From Desertimonas flava (lineage in GTDB: Bacteria; Actinomycetota; Acidimicrobiia; Acidimicrobiales; Ilumatobacteraceae): a stretch of DNA of 64,000 nucleotides. Each line of letters begins with the position of its first letter. Position 1 is the stretch's first letter. The notes below the pieces were generated by a model. It did no database searches, was not told where the DNA came from, and worked only from the letters and a program-made list of their open reading frames with translations. Shown in pieces: positions 7,769 to 16,534 of the stretch. The position numbers and the translations under genes are program-made. Where the stretch lies: assembly GCF_003426815.1 (NCBI RefSeq), contig NZ_QKYK01000021.1:32960-96959 (forward strand). Reading direction: 5' to 3'.

Positions 7769-9049
7769 TTGCGTCCGGTCTTGGAAGACTTGACGGATCG
7801 CCCTGCGTCCACCCGCGTCGTCGTCCTCGGCGGCGGCTACGCCGGAACGATGGCGGCCAATCGCCTCCGGACGCGCGCGGACATCGCCGTCACGCTGATC
7901 AATCCGCGCGCCGAGTTCGTCGAGCGCATCCCCTTGCACCAACTCGTCGCCGGCAACGACGACGCCGTCGCCGACTATGACCAGTTGCTCGGCGCCGGCA
8001 TCGCGCTCATCGTCGACGCGGCCGTCCGTATCGACACCGACCGCCGAGTCGTCGAGCTCTTGTACGGAGCGCCGTTGAGCTACGACTTCGTGATCTACGC
8101 CGTCGGTAGCACGGCCGAGCCACCGGCATCGATCCCTGGTGCCCGCGAGTTCGCGTACCCGGTGGCCGAGCTCGAGCACGCCCGGCGCCTGCGCGTTGTA
8201 GTCGCTGACCTGCCCCCCGGTGCCGCGATCACCGTCGTCGGCGCCGGGCTGACGGGCATCGAGACGGCGTCCGAGCTGGCCGAGAACGGATATCGCGTCA
8301 CATTGGTCTGCGGTGGGCAACTCGGGCCGTACCTCAGCACGCGGGGCCGTCGATCTGTCGCCAAGGTGCTCCGCAAGCTTGGCGTACACATCCTCGAGGC
8401 GCCGGCCGTCACCAAGGTGACGGCGGACGCTGTCGTCCTCTCCGACGGCTCCGAGCACCCGACGTCAGTGACGATCTGGACGGCGGGATTCGCGGTCCCG
8501 GCCCTCGCCGCCGCGAGCGGGCTCCGGACGGACGACGTGGGGCGGCTCCTCACCGACGAGACACTGACGAGCATCGACGATGACCGCGTGCTGGCCGCGG
8601 GCGACTCCGCGTCTCCGTCCGGTGTGCCGTTGCGCATGAGCTGCCAGATGGCCGGCCCACTCGGGATGACGGCCGCCGAGACCGTCCTCAGCCGCGTCGC
8701 CGGCACCACACCGGCGGTGATCGACCAGGCATCGTTCGGTGCGTGCGTCAGTCTCGGGCGTCGATCGGGCATCGTCCAGTTCGCCCACAAGGACGACCGC
8801 GCCATCGATCTGTCCTCCACCGGTCGCCTCGTCGCCCCGATCAAGGAGGCGGTGTGCAGGAGCACGCTGTGGTCGCTGCGACGCGAGGCCCGCAGACCGG
8901 GATCGGCGTTCTGGTTCAAGGGCGGCCGGCGCCCGGCTGCGGCAGTGCCCGACGCGCCGGAGCAGGAGGCCCCCAACCTGCCGCTCTGTGGCCGCTCGGC
9001 TGGGTGCGGACCCGACATTTCCAACCTGGCGGCCCACGTCGAGCCGTAG
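7769..9049 (+). CDS. NADH dehydrogenase (type II)-like FAD oxidoreductase
   Basis: 426 residues. FAD-binding GGGYAGTMAANRL lies near the N-terminus, the NAD(P)-binding VVGAGLTGIETASELAENG in the middle, and the second FAD motif DDRVLAAGDSASPSG at about residue 275. This order is that of NDH-2 and apoptosis-inducing-factor-like oxidoreductases. The C-terminus is Cys-containing (LPLCGRSAGCGPD) and lacks a clear amphipathic membrane anchor. The start is a TTG at 7769; a second TTG at 7781 is equally possible because neither has a strong ribosome binding site. Electron acceptor unknown. Confidence 0.75.
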   Translation: MRPVLEDLTDRPASTRVVVLGGGYAGTMAANRLRTRADIAVTLINPRAEFVERIPLHQLVAGNDDAVADYDQLLGAGIALIVDAAVRIDTDRRVVELLYGAPLSYDFVIYAVGSTAEPPASIPGAREFAYPVAELEHARRLRVVVADLPPGAAITVVGAGLTGIETASELAENGYRVTLVCGGQLGPYLSTRGRRSVAKVLRKLGVHILEAPAVTKVTADAVVLSDGSEHPTSVTIWTAGFAVPALAAASGLRTDDVGRLLTDETLTSIDDDRVLAAGDSASPSGVPLRMSCQMAGPLGMTAAETVLSRVAGTTPAVIDQASFGACVSLGRRSGIVQFAHKDDRAIDLSSTGRLVAPIKEAVCRSTLWSLRREARRPGSAFWFKGGRRPAAAVPDAPEQEAPNLPLCGRSAGCGPDISNLAAHVEP

Positions 9050-9132
9050 GCGACGTCGGGCGGGCGGGGGACGTCGGCGCTGTGGTGACCGAACGACTCC
9101 GGACCGGACACTCGGGGCGCGTTCCAATCGGG

Positions 9133-9180
9133 GAACTGTGAGCTGTCGAGGCAGAGATCGGTACCGAGACGTCACAGTTC
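9133..9180. other. Nine-bp inverted repeat around a GGTACC palindrome
   Basis: GAACTGTGA (9133-9141) and TCACAGTTC (9172-9180) are perfect inverted copies 30 bases apart, enclosing the palindrome TCGGTACCGA (9158-9167). The element lies between two rightward genes and could be a terminator-like hairpin or paired operator half-sites. Confidence 0.35.
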
Positions 9181-9263
9181 GCGGCCGCTCGGCCAGCGTT
9201 CTCACCAGGCAGAACGCTGTCTGACGCAGCACTAAGCTGCATGCACACAGGGGGAGGTCTGCG

Positions 9264-9956
9264 ATGGGCAACGGATCGGTTCTGGTCGTCGGCGGCACGG
9301 GTGGGCTCGGCAAGGAGGTCGCGCGGCACTACCACGAGCAGGGTCACGACGTGACGATCACCGGGCGGGACCCCGAACGCACGAAGGCGGTGGCGGCCGA
9401 GCTCGGCGAGGGGGTCGGCGCGATCGCCTTCGACCTCGCCGAGCCGGAGACGATCGCCGGCGCGCTGAGCGGCGTCGGCGACGTGTCCCGCCTCGTGCTG
9501 GCGTCGATCGCGCGCGACAACAACCCCATCCGGGACTACCACGTGGCCGACGCCGTGTACCTCACGACGATGAAGCTCGTCGGGTACACGGCTGTCGTGC
9601 ACACGCTGATCGACCGCCTGTCGGCCGACAGTTCGGTCGTGCTGTTCGGGGGCCGGGCCAAGGACCGGCCCTATCCCGGCTCGACCACTGTCACGACGGT
9701 CAACGGCGGCATCAGCTCGTTGATCCACACGCTCGCCATCGAGCTCGCGCCCGTGCGCTTCAACGCGCTCCATCCGGGCATCGTCGGCGACAGCCCGTTC
9801 TGGGAGAACAAGCCGCTCGACGCCGTGCTGCAGCGAACACCGACGGGCCGCCTCGTCACGATGGCCGACGTCGTGGACGCCACCGTGTTCCTGCTGGAGA
9901 ACCGGTCCGTGAACGGCATCAACCTCGCCATCGACGGTGGCTGGATGCTGATGTGA
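9264..9956 (+). CDS. Short-chain dehydrogenase/reductase-like protein, atypical active site
   Basis: 230 residues with the NAD(P)-binding Rossmann motif GGTGGLGKEVA at residues 10-20 and the SDR C-terminal signature for an atypical reductase (VNGINLAIDGGWMLM). Where classical SDRs have YxxxK there is YPGSTTVTTVNGG: the tyrosine may be present but the lysine is not, so catalysis is uncertain and a binding or regulatory role is possible. The ATG at 9264 follows GGGGGAGG. It stands alone, with 214 bp upstream and a convergent gene downstream. Confidence 0.75.
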   Translation: MGNGSVLVVGGTGGLGKEVARHYHEQGHDVTITGRDPERTKAVAAELGEGVGAIAFDLAEPETIAGALSGVGDVSRLVLASIARDNNPIRDYHVADAVYLTTMKLVGYTAVVHTLIDRLSADSSVVLFGGRAKDRPYPGSTTVTTVNGGISSLIHTLAIELAPVRFNALHPGIVGDSPFWENKPLDAVLQRTPTGRLVTMADVVDATVFLLENRSVNGINLAIDGGWMLM

Positions 9957-9966
9957 CGCGAGCGCG

Positions 9967-9988
9967 GCCGCAGCTCTAGAGCTTCGGC
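9967..9988. terminator. Weak hairpin between convergent genes
   Basis: The palindrome AGCTCTAGAGCT (9972-9983) is flanked by GCCG and CGGC with one mismatch. It overlaps the TAG stop of the leftward gene. Its centre has no free loop, so the usable stem is short. Confidence 0.35.
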
Positions 9989-12453
9989 GGCTTGAATCCC
10001 GACCGGGAGAGCACGGCGTCGCGCGACGCGGCCACCCGGCGGGCGACGGCGGGCCAGTCGACGTGGAGCAGCCGCCCGCTCTGTTTCATCACTCGCCCGG
10101 CGACCAAGACGGTGTCGACGTTGCTCGTGTCCATGCTGGTCACCACGGCCGTGGCCGGATCGCCGAGCGGTGTCACGTTGAGCCGGTCCGTGCGCAGCAT
10201 GATGACGTCCGCCTGCTTGCCGGGCGACAGCGACCCCACCTTGGTGTCGAGGCCGTTGGCCCGTGCGCCCTCCATCGTGGCGTAGCGCAGCACGTCCTTC
10301 GCCGTGATCGGCGCCTTGCCGCTGGCGGCGGCGAGCGACCGCTGGAGGGCGAGCACCGATCGCATCTGGTTGAACATGTCACTCGGCACGTTCGTCTCGA
10401 CGTCGACACTGAGGCTCGGCGCCAGCCCACGGTCGAGGAACTTCTGGATCGGCGGCATGCCGTGGCCCATCATCATCTCGACCGGAGCGGCCAGCGAGAC
10501 GGTGCCGCCGGTGTCGACGATCATCTGGATCTCGGTGTCGTTCAGCGTGGTGCAGTGGATGTACGTCGTGTCGGCACCGAGCAGGCCGGCGCGCCCGAAG
10601 CGCTCGAGCTTGCCGTCGAGGCCGTACGAGCCGACACCGACGTGGGTCGTGATCCGCGCCCCGGCCTCACGCGCCAGCTTCCAGTGATCGCGGGTCACCT
10701 CGAAGTCGGTGAACTCGGGACCCGGAGCGGCGAGGGCCAAGGTCAGCAGTTGATCCGATGACGAGAAGTGCTCGGTGGCCGCCCGCACGAACCAGCTCGG
10801 CTGGCGCTCCTCCCACTTGCCCCACCACGGGAACCCGTAGGCGAAGACGGCGCGCAGCCCCGAGTCGCGCAGCGCCTGCACGACGGCGTCGGTGTGCTCG
10901 GGCGAGCCCTGGATGTGTGACCAGTCGAGCAACGTGGTGACGCCCGCGTCGAGCGCGCCGAGCGCCGAGACGAGGTCCCCCACGTAGGCGTCCTCGGGCC
11001 GGAACGCCGGCGCCAGCTTGTGCAGCACGTGAGAGATGTAGCTCGCCCGTCCTTCCAGCGGCACGTCGGTGCCGATGTTGCGCAGCACGCCCTCCCAGAT
11101 GTGGCGGTGGCTGTCGACGAAGCCGGGCATGACGATCATGCCGGTGGCGTCGATCACGTCGGCGTCGGCATCGAGGTCGGGCCCGACGGCGACGATGCGG
11201 GACCCGTCGATCAGCACGTCGCAACGATCGAGGCCTGCCAGCCGTCGCTCGACATCGGGGTCGAGGCTCAGCACGAGCCCGCCGCGGATGAGCTTGCGAT
11301 CGGTCGGCGTGACCGCGAAGTCTGTCCCCTCGGGGTAGAAGGTCGGCAGCTCGGCCGCGACGGCACCCTTGCTCCCGGTGACGAGGCGCCGGGCGCGCCG
11401 GAAGGTGCGCTTGGTCAGCTCCTTGAGGTCGCCCACCTGGAACAGCACGATGCCGACCACCACGAGGATGCCGATCACCATCGACCCGTCGGTGGGCGAC
11501 AGACCGAGGAACGGCAGCGCCGTGATGATGAGGGCGAGCAGCACCGATGCGACGGTGCTGCCGAGGAACGTCGCCCGCCCGCCCGTGAGGGCGGCGCCGC
11601 CGAGGACGGCCGCAGTGATGCTGTTGAGGGCGAACGAGCTGCCGATCTGGGCGTTGCCGATCGGCGAGCGGGCCATGACGAACAGCGATGCGGTCGCCGC
11701 GAGCACGCCCGACAGGAGCAGGGCCCGCACCTTGACGTTGGTGGTGCGGATCCCGCCGCGTTTGGCGGCCCGCTCGTCGAACCCGACCGAGCGCACCTCG
11801 AGGCCCGAGCCCGAGGCGTGCAACCACAGGTCGAGCAGCCCGGCCACGGCGACGATCACCAGGACGGCGACGGGGACGGGACCGATGCTCCGGCGCAGGA
11901 ACGTCACCAGGTCGTCGCTGATCGCGCCCTGCGCGGTCGGTCGCTTGGTCAGCGAGATGCCGTCGAGGATGCTGAGCGTGGCCAGCGTGGCGATGAGCGA
12001 GGGGATCTTGAAGCCCCGGACGAGCACGGCGTTGACGACGCCGAGGCCGAGACCGGCGGCGAGGACGACGATGACCCCGACGACGATCCCGCCGGTCGAC
12101 GCGTCGCCGCCGATCAGGAACGAGCCGATCACGACGCCGAGGCTGATCATCGCCCCGACCGACAGGTCGAGGTAGCCGACGAGGATGGCGTGGGTCTGGG
12201 CGATGGCGGCGAGGGCGAGGGGCATCGCCAGCAGCAGGATCGTCGTCACGTTGGCGCGATTGATGAACCCGTCGAACCGGGCCTCGGTGTAGAGCAGCAG
12301 GGCGACGATCAACAGCACCTGCAGGGCGACGGGCATCCACAGGCGGACCTTGATCACCTTGCGCCACTCGTTCTTGTCCCGGGCGTTGCGCAAGACCTTG
12401 CGCGTGTAGCGCCGCGCGCGGTCGACGGTGGTGGGTTCGAGGGCGACCGTCAT
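9976..12453 (-). CDS. Ribose-type ABC permease fused to an amidohydrolase
   Basis: One uninterrupted 825-residue frame. Residues 40-345 form a membrane permease of the RbsC/BPD_transp_2 type (GYLDLSVGAMISLG, AAVLGGAALTGGRATFLG). A basic linker (345-385) leads into a metal-dependent amidohydrolase of the AtzA/TrzN/guanine-deaminase group (386-825) with HxH ligands His449 and His451 (VDSHRHIWEG), His604 (ITTHVG), His633 (IHCTTLND) and Asp684 (LSVDVET). No stop and no ATG, GTG or TTG near the domain boundary would allow separate synthesis of the enzyme. The enzyme would therefore sit at the cytoplasmic mouth of the transporter and hydrolyse or deaminate the imported substrate. The start overlaps the ATPase stop (ATGA). 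Confidence 0.85.
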   Translation of the reverse strand: MTVALEPTTVDRARRYTRKVLRNARDKNEWRKVIKVRLWMPVALQVLLIVALLLYTEARFDGFINRANVTTILLLAMPLALAAIAQTHAILVGYLDLSVGAMISLGVVIGSFLIGGDASTGGIVVGVIVVLAAGLGLGVVNAVLVRGFKIPSLIATLATLSILDGISLTKRPTAQGAISDDLVTFLRRSIGPVPVAVLVIVAVAGLLDLWLHASGSGLEVRSVGFDERAAKRGGIRTTNVKVRALLLSGVLAATASLFVMARSPIGNAQIGSSFALNSITAAVLGGAALTGGRATFLGSTVASVLLALIITALPFLGLSPTDGSMVIGILVVVGIVLFQVGDLKELTKRTFRRARRLVTGSKGAVAAELPTFYPEGTDFAVTPTDRKLIRGGLVLSLDPDVERRLAGLDRCDVLIDGSRIVAVGPDLDADADVIDATGMIVMPGFVDSHRHIWEGVLRNIGTDVPLEGRASYISHVLHKLAPAFRPEDAYVGDLVSALGALDAGVTTLLDWSHIQGSPEHTDAVVQALRDSGLRAVFAYGFPWWGKWEERQPSWFVRAATEHFSSSDQLLTLALAAPGPEFTDFEVTRDHWKLAREAGARITTHVGVGSYGLDGKLERFGRAGLLGADTTYIHCTTLNDTEIQMIVDTGGTVSLAAPVEMMMGHGMPPIQKFLDRGLAPSLSVDVETNVPSDMFNQMRSVLALQRSLAAASGKAPITAKDVLRYATMEGARANGLDTKVGSLSPGKQADVIMLRTDRLNVTPLGDPATAVVTSMDTSNVDTVLVAGRVMKQSGRLLHVDWPAVARRVAASRDAVLSRSGFKPPKL

Positions 12454-14048
12454 CGCGCGCTCGACACGGACGGTTCCGGCGAGTCGACGTGGCGGCCCGG
12501 GGACTTCGGCATGGCGACGCCGAGCGGCGAGCGCGCCGCCTTGGACATGCCGGGTCCCCGCACGATCGCCTCGACGATGCGCACCTCGTCGAGCTCGTCG
12601 CCCGGGATCTCCTCGACGATCGTGCCGCGCGACATCACGTACACGCGGTCGCAGAGGCCGGAGAGCTCGATCGGGTCGCTCGACTTGACGAGGATCGCCG
12701 CGCCGGCCGCGGCGCGGGCGCGCAGGGCGCGGTAGATGTCGTGGCGGGAACCGACGTCGACGCCCTGGGTCGGTTCGTAGGCGAGGATCACCGCCGGCTC
12801 GGTGAGGAACGTCCGGGCGATCGACACCTTCTGCTGGTTGCCGCCCGAGAGGAACTCGACCGGCTGATCGAGCGACGGCGTGCGGATCTCGAGCCGCTCG
12901 ATCAACTGCTCGACGGCGGCCCGTTCGGCCCGACGGCGCAGGAGTCCGAAGCGACTGAAGCGCCGCAGCGACTGCACGGTCGCGTTCACGCGCACGCCGA
13001 GCACGCCCATCAGGGCCTCGCGCTTGCGGTCGCCGGCGAGCAGCATGATCCCGGCCCGCACCGCCTCGGTGGTCGAGATCAACGTGAGATCCCGGCCGGC
13101 GCACGTGACGCGACCGGCCCGGGGAGGAGTCCGCCCGGCGAGGCAGTCGAAGAGCTGTGCCTGGCCGTTGCCCTCGGCCCCGGCCACGCCGACCACTTCG
13201 CCACGCTGCAGCCCGAAGCTGACGGGACCGAACGACTGGCCCTGCAAGCCGTCGACGTCGAGCGCCACGTCCGCCTCGGGCGAGATCTCGTCAGCCGTCG
13301 GGAAGGCGACCTCGAACGGCCGGCCGACGATGCGCTCGACCAGTTCGGACTCGGTGGTGCCCGCCGCGTCGAACGTGCCCTGCGTCTGTCCGTCGCGGAG
13401 CACGGTGATCCGATGCGCCACCTCCAGCACCTCGGGAAGGCGATGGCTGACGTAGACCACGCCGACGCCGCGACGCGCGCACGCGACCACGGCGCGGTGG
13501 AGCGTCTCCACCTCGTCGGGTCCGAGTGCGGTCGTCGGCTCGTCGAGGAGCAGCACCTTGGGATCGGTGACGAGGGCCTTGGCCACCTCGAAGAGCTGCC
13601 GCTCGGCCATCGACAGCGAGCCGACGGGAGCGTCCGGGAACAGCTCGAGGTCGAGGTCGAGATCGACGAGCACCTGGCGGGCCCACTGCTTGCGGCGATG
13701 GTACGGCGGCCGATGTGACAACCCCCTCCCCGCGGCCACGTAGAGGTTGTTCTTCACCGGCTCGGCGGCGACCGCGGAGCCGTCCTGATAGGCCATGGCC
13801 AGCCCCAGCCGGCGGGCGAGCGTCGGAGAGTCCCGGGTGAGCGGGCGGCCGCCGATGCGCACCGTGCCGCGGTCGGGGTCGACGAAACCCGAGGCCACCC
13901 CGAGCAGCGTCGACTTCCCCGAGCCGTTCTCGCCGACGAGGGCGTGGATCTCACCGGCGCGGCAGTCGAAGTCCACCGACCGCAGGGCGCGGACCGCGCC
14001 GAACTGGCGGGACACTCCCGCCAGTTCGAGCACGAGCTCGTCGGTCAC
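12450..14048 (-). CDS. Ribose-type ABC transporter ATPase (two NBDs)
   Basis: 532 residues with two ATP-binding cassettes in RbsA/MglA arrangement. The first has Walker A GENGSGKST (39-47), signature GSLSMAERQ and Walker B VLLLDEPTTAL. The second has the degenerate P-loop GAEGNGQAQ that is usual for this family, signature LSGGNQQKVSIAR and Walker B VILAYEPTQGVDVG. A C-terminal extension of about 30 residues (KAARSPLGVAMPKSPGRHVD) follows the last fold element. It energises import together with the two permeases encoded on either side. The start is ATG 14048, 35 bp after the binding-protein stop. Confidence 0.92.
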   Translation of the reverse strand: MTDELVLELAGVSRQFGAVRALRSVDFDCRAGEIHALVGENGSGKSTLLGVASGFVDPDRGTVRIGGRPLTRDSPTLARRLGLAMAYQDGSAVAAEPVKNNLYVAAGRGLSHRPPYHRRKQWARQVLVDLDLDLELFPDAPVGSLSMAERQLFEVAKALVTDPKVLLLDEPTTALGPDEVETLHRAVVACARRGVGVVYVSHRLPEVLEVAHRITVLRDGQTQGTFDAAGTTESELVERIVGRPFEVAFPTADEISPEADVALDVDGLQGQSFGPVSFGLQRGEVVGVAGAEGNGQAQLFDCLAGRTPPRAGRVTCAGRDLTLISTTEAVRAGIMLLAGDRKREALMGVLGVRVNATVQSLRRFSRFGLLRRRAERAAVEQLIERLEIRTPSLDQPVEFLSGGNQQKVSIARTFLTEPAVILAYEPTQGVDVGSRHDIYRALRARAAAGAAILVKSSDPIELSGLCDRVYVMSRGTIVEEIPGDELDEVRIVEAIVRGPGMSKAARSPLGVAMPKSPGRHVDSPEPSVSSAR

Positions 14049-14083
14049 CGCCGGGTCCCTGCGATCGCTCGGTCAGGCGCCGG

Positions 14084-15415
14084 TCACGCCGCGAACATCG
14101 CCGCGAGCACGGCGTCGGGCGCCAGCGAGGTGCCCGACACCACCGGGTTGACGCGATCGGGATCGCAATCGGCCTCGGTCACCTGACGCATCACATGGGG
14201 CACGACCACCTCGCCCGGCACCGCCGCGCCTTGCAGCACGAGCATCGCCGCGGTGACGCCGACACGGGACTGGAAGTTGCCACCGGCGGAGTACCAGATG
14301 TTGTAGCTCGGCTCGGCGCGGTCGACCCAGTCGCAGAACAGGGTCTGCTCGTCCGTTCGCAGGGCGATCGTGAGGTTCTCGACCGGGATGTTGAGCTCGT
14401 CGTACGCCTGGAGGGCCGTGTACAGCCCATCGCTGTACTCGTACGCCCACCCCCTGATGTCGGGGTTCGTCGTGAGCAGACCGCGCACGGCGTCGAGCGC
14501 CATCGTGTTGACCCAATACGTGTCGCCGGTGGTCGAGCTCTCGTTGGCCGGCGGGTTGACGAGCTCGATCCCGTCACCGAGTGCCGCGACCGTGCACTGC
14601 TGCCAGCCGAGGCTCAAGGCGTTGCCCGGCGTCCCCCCGAGCATGCCGACCTGGCCCTCACCGACGCCCTCGTTGAGCACCGCGGCGAAGCTGTCGCCGA
14701 GGGCACACAGGTCCTCGCCGATCACGCTGGTGTAGTCCTCGCCCGGCATGAGCGCGCCGTCCTGACCGGGCAATCCCACGTAGCCGGCCGAGAACGACAG
14801 GTACGGGATCCCGGCCGCCTCGGCCTCCAGTACGGCGGGAGCGAGCGCCACGCCGACGTCGGGATAGCCGACGATGAAGTCGACTCCACTCTGGATGAGG
14901 AACCTGATGTCGTTGGCGTGCACCTCGGGGTCGGCATTGAAGTCGGCTGCCGTCGAGACGATCCTTCCGATCTCCGGATACGTCAGCGCTTGGAGGATCG
15001 CCTCCATGTGACTCACCCCCCGCCAGACGTTGACGGTGTCTCCACCGCCGTCGGCGTACCCCATCACCAGCTCACCGCCCGAACCGGTGTCGCACTCCTG
15101 GTTGCTCCAGCACTCCATCGCCTTGTCGATCGTCGCCTGGTCGAGGTCCTGATCGGCCCGGGCGATGGCGGCGAGCACGATGTCCCAGCTCTCGGCGGCC
15201 GACGGCTCGACGGGACCGAGGGCCTTCTCGACGAGGGCCGGGTCGGCCGCCGACGGATCCTCGCCGTACGCGGCGAGCGGGCTCTCGCCGCCGCCCGAGC
15301 CGGGTGGGCTCGATGCCGAGCCGACGGCAGCGGGCACGGCCGCCGCCATGGCGACGAGCACGGCGACGCCGGTCCTCCTCGAAATGCTCCCCTTCGGGAT
15401 TCTCCTCATGTCCAT
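14084..15415 (-). CDS. Periplasmic-binding-protein-like substrate-binding protein
   Basis: 443 residues with a signal peptide (RRTGVAVLVAMAAAVPAAVG, about residues 12-31) followed by a Gly/Ser/Pro linker and a type I sugar-binding-protein fold (VIGEDLCALGDSFA, GMLGGTPGNALSLGWQQC, IRGWAYEYSDGLYTALQAYD). No lipobox cysteine is obvious, so membrane attachment is unclear. It would deliver the substrate to the surrounding transporter. Two starts, ATG 15415 and ATG 15409, lie three and nine bases after GGGGGAG; the second has the better spacing. The leader upstream holds three 15-bp tandem repeats. Confidence 0.88.
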   Translation of the reverse strand: MDMRRIPKGSISRRTGVAVLVAMAAAVPAAVGSASSPPGSGGGESPLAAYGEDPSAADPALVEKALGPVEPSAAESWDIVLAAIARADQDLDQATIDKAMECWSNQECDTGSGGELVMGYADGGGDTVNVWRGVSHMEAILQALTYPEIGRIVSTAADFNADPEVHANDIRFLIQSGVDFIVGYPDVGVALAPAVLEAEAAGIPYLSFSAGYVGLPGQDGALMPGEDYTSVIGEDLCALGDSFAAVLNEGVGEGQVGMLGGTPGNALSLGWQQCTVAALGDGIELVNPPANESSTTGDTYWVNTMALDAVRGLLTTNPDIRGWAYEYSDGLYTALQAYDELNIPVENLTIALRTDEQTLFCDWVDRAEPSYNIWYSAGGNFQSRVGVTAAMLVLQGAAVPGEVVVPHVMRQVTEADCDPDRVNPVVSGTSLAPDAVLAAMFAA

Positions 15416-15428
15416 GGTCTCCCCCTTT

Positions 15429-15472
15429 GGTCTGTGTGTGGCTGGTCTGTGTGTGGCTGGTCTGTGTGTGGC
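15429..15472. repeat. Three tandem 15-bp repeats in the binding-protein leader
   Basis: GGTCTGTGTGTGGCT is repeated at 15429-15443 and 15444-15458, with a third copy of 14 bases at 15459-15472. The array fills most of the 72-bp gap between the permease stop and the binding-protein start and ends just before the ribosome binding site. GT-rich tandem copies can change number by slippage. Confidence 0.9.
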
Positions 15473-15487
15473 GCGTCCCCACCGCTC

Positions 15488-16534
15488 TCAACCGGTGCCG
15501 ACTCCTGTCGGACCCGGCAGGCCTCCGGCGCTCGCAGGCGGCCGTCGTTCTCGAGCGACGGCCTCGACGCCCTTGATGATGCGGTCGCCCGACACCAACA
15601 TCCCGCCGATGATGACCAGGCCGAACACCAGGAACTGGAGTGACGTGGCGAGGCCGAGCGAGCGCATCATCTGGTTGAGCCCGGTCAGGAAGAATGCCGC
15701 GGCGAACGTGGAGAGCGGGCTGGCGAGGCCGCCGGCCAGCGACGCCCCGCCGATGACGACGGCGGCGATCGGGCCGAGCAGGTACGGCGTGCCGATGTTG
15801 ACTCCCGGGTTGCGCAGCTGCCCGGCGAGGGCGATGCCGGCGACGGCGTAGAGCATGGCGGCGACCACGTACACCATCGTCTGCGTCAACGTCACCCGCA
15901 CGCCGACGACCTGCGACGAGACGGGGTTGGCTCCGACCACCTGGAAGCGCCGGCCCATCGTCGTGTAGCGAAGGATCACGATGCTGGCCACGGTGACCGC
16001 GGCGCCGATCCAGAAGATCGGGCTGATGCCGAGGAACCTCGACGACGCCCAGTCGGAGAGACCGAGCGGCACGGCGCTCTGGATGGGGAACGTCTTCACG
16101 TAACGACTGACGATCCCGGCGACGATCTGCCCCGACGCCAGCGTCACGATCAGGGCGTTGAGCTTGAGTCCGCCGATGAGGATGCCGTTGACGAGACCGA
16201 TGAGGGCGGCGATACCGATGGCCGTCGCGATCGCGATCCAGATCCGGCCGTCGGACTGCTTGCCGACACCGGCGACGATCATCGCGGACAGCGTCAACGT
16301 GCCCGGCGTGCTCAGGTCGATGCCGCCGGTCATGATCACGAGCATCTGACCGATCGCCGTGATCGCCAGGAGGGCGGCGAGCGGAGCGATCGCCGAGAGC
16401 GCCACGGGGCTCAGCGTCTCGGGCACCCAGATGGCGCAGACGACGACGAGCACGATCAGCGCCAGGTACACGGGCATGAACCGGGAGGCGACGACGAACC
16501 GCGTCAGCAGCGTCGACGTCGACCACGGCTTCAT
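15488..16534 (-). CDS. Ribose-type ABC transporter permease
   Basis: 348 residues with about nine hydrophobic helices and the RbsC-family motifs IMTGGIDLSTPGTLTLSA and VVIGGASLAGGLASPLSTF. It pairs with the permease half of the fusion at 9976-12453 to form a heterodimeric channel. The start ATG overlaps the preceding amidohydrolase stop by four bases. The Gly/Pro-rich tail is dispensable-looking. Substrate class cannot be read from the sequence; relatives carry sugars, nucleosides and autoinducers. Confidence 0.9.
   Translation of the reverse strand: MKPWSTSTLLTRFVVASRFMPVYLALIVLVVVCAIWVPETLSPVALSAIAPLAALLAITAIGQMLVIMTGGIDLSTPGTLTLSAMIVAGVGKQSDGRIWIAIATAIGIAALIGLVNGILIGGLKLNALIVTLASGQIVAGIVSRYVKTFPIQSAVPLGLSDWASSRFLGISPIFWIGAAVTVASIVILRYTTMGRRFQVVGANPVSSQVVGVRVTLTQTMVYVVAAMLYAVAGIALAGQLRNPGVNIGTPYLLGPIAAVVIGGASLAGGLASPLSTFAAAFFLTGLNQMMRSLGLATSLQFLVFGLVIIGGMLVSGDRIIKGVEAVARERRPPASAGGLPGPTGVGTG

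Noticed and set aside
9133..9180. AACTGTGA/TCACAGTT considered as a CRP site
   Set aside because: Half-sites are 30 bp apart rather than about 6, so a CRP dimer could not bind them as one site.
11020..12735. Rightward open frame of 571 codons
   Set aside because: Antisense to the permease-amidohydrolase fusion and ATPase genes, with no homology-like content.
15429..15472. Tandem repeats considered as a CRISPR array
   Set aside because: Units are only 15 bp and directly adjacent, with no spacers and no cas genes.
14195..15643. Rightward open frame of 482 codons
   Set aside because: Antisense to the substrate-binding protein; its repeat-coded stretch comes from the 15-bp tandem repeats.
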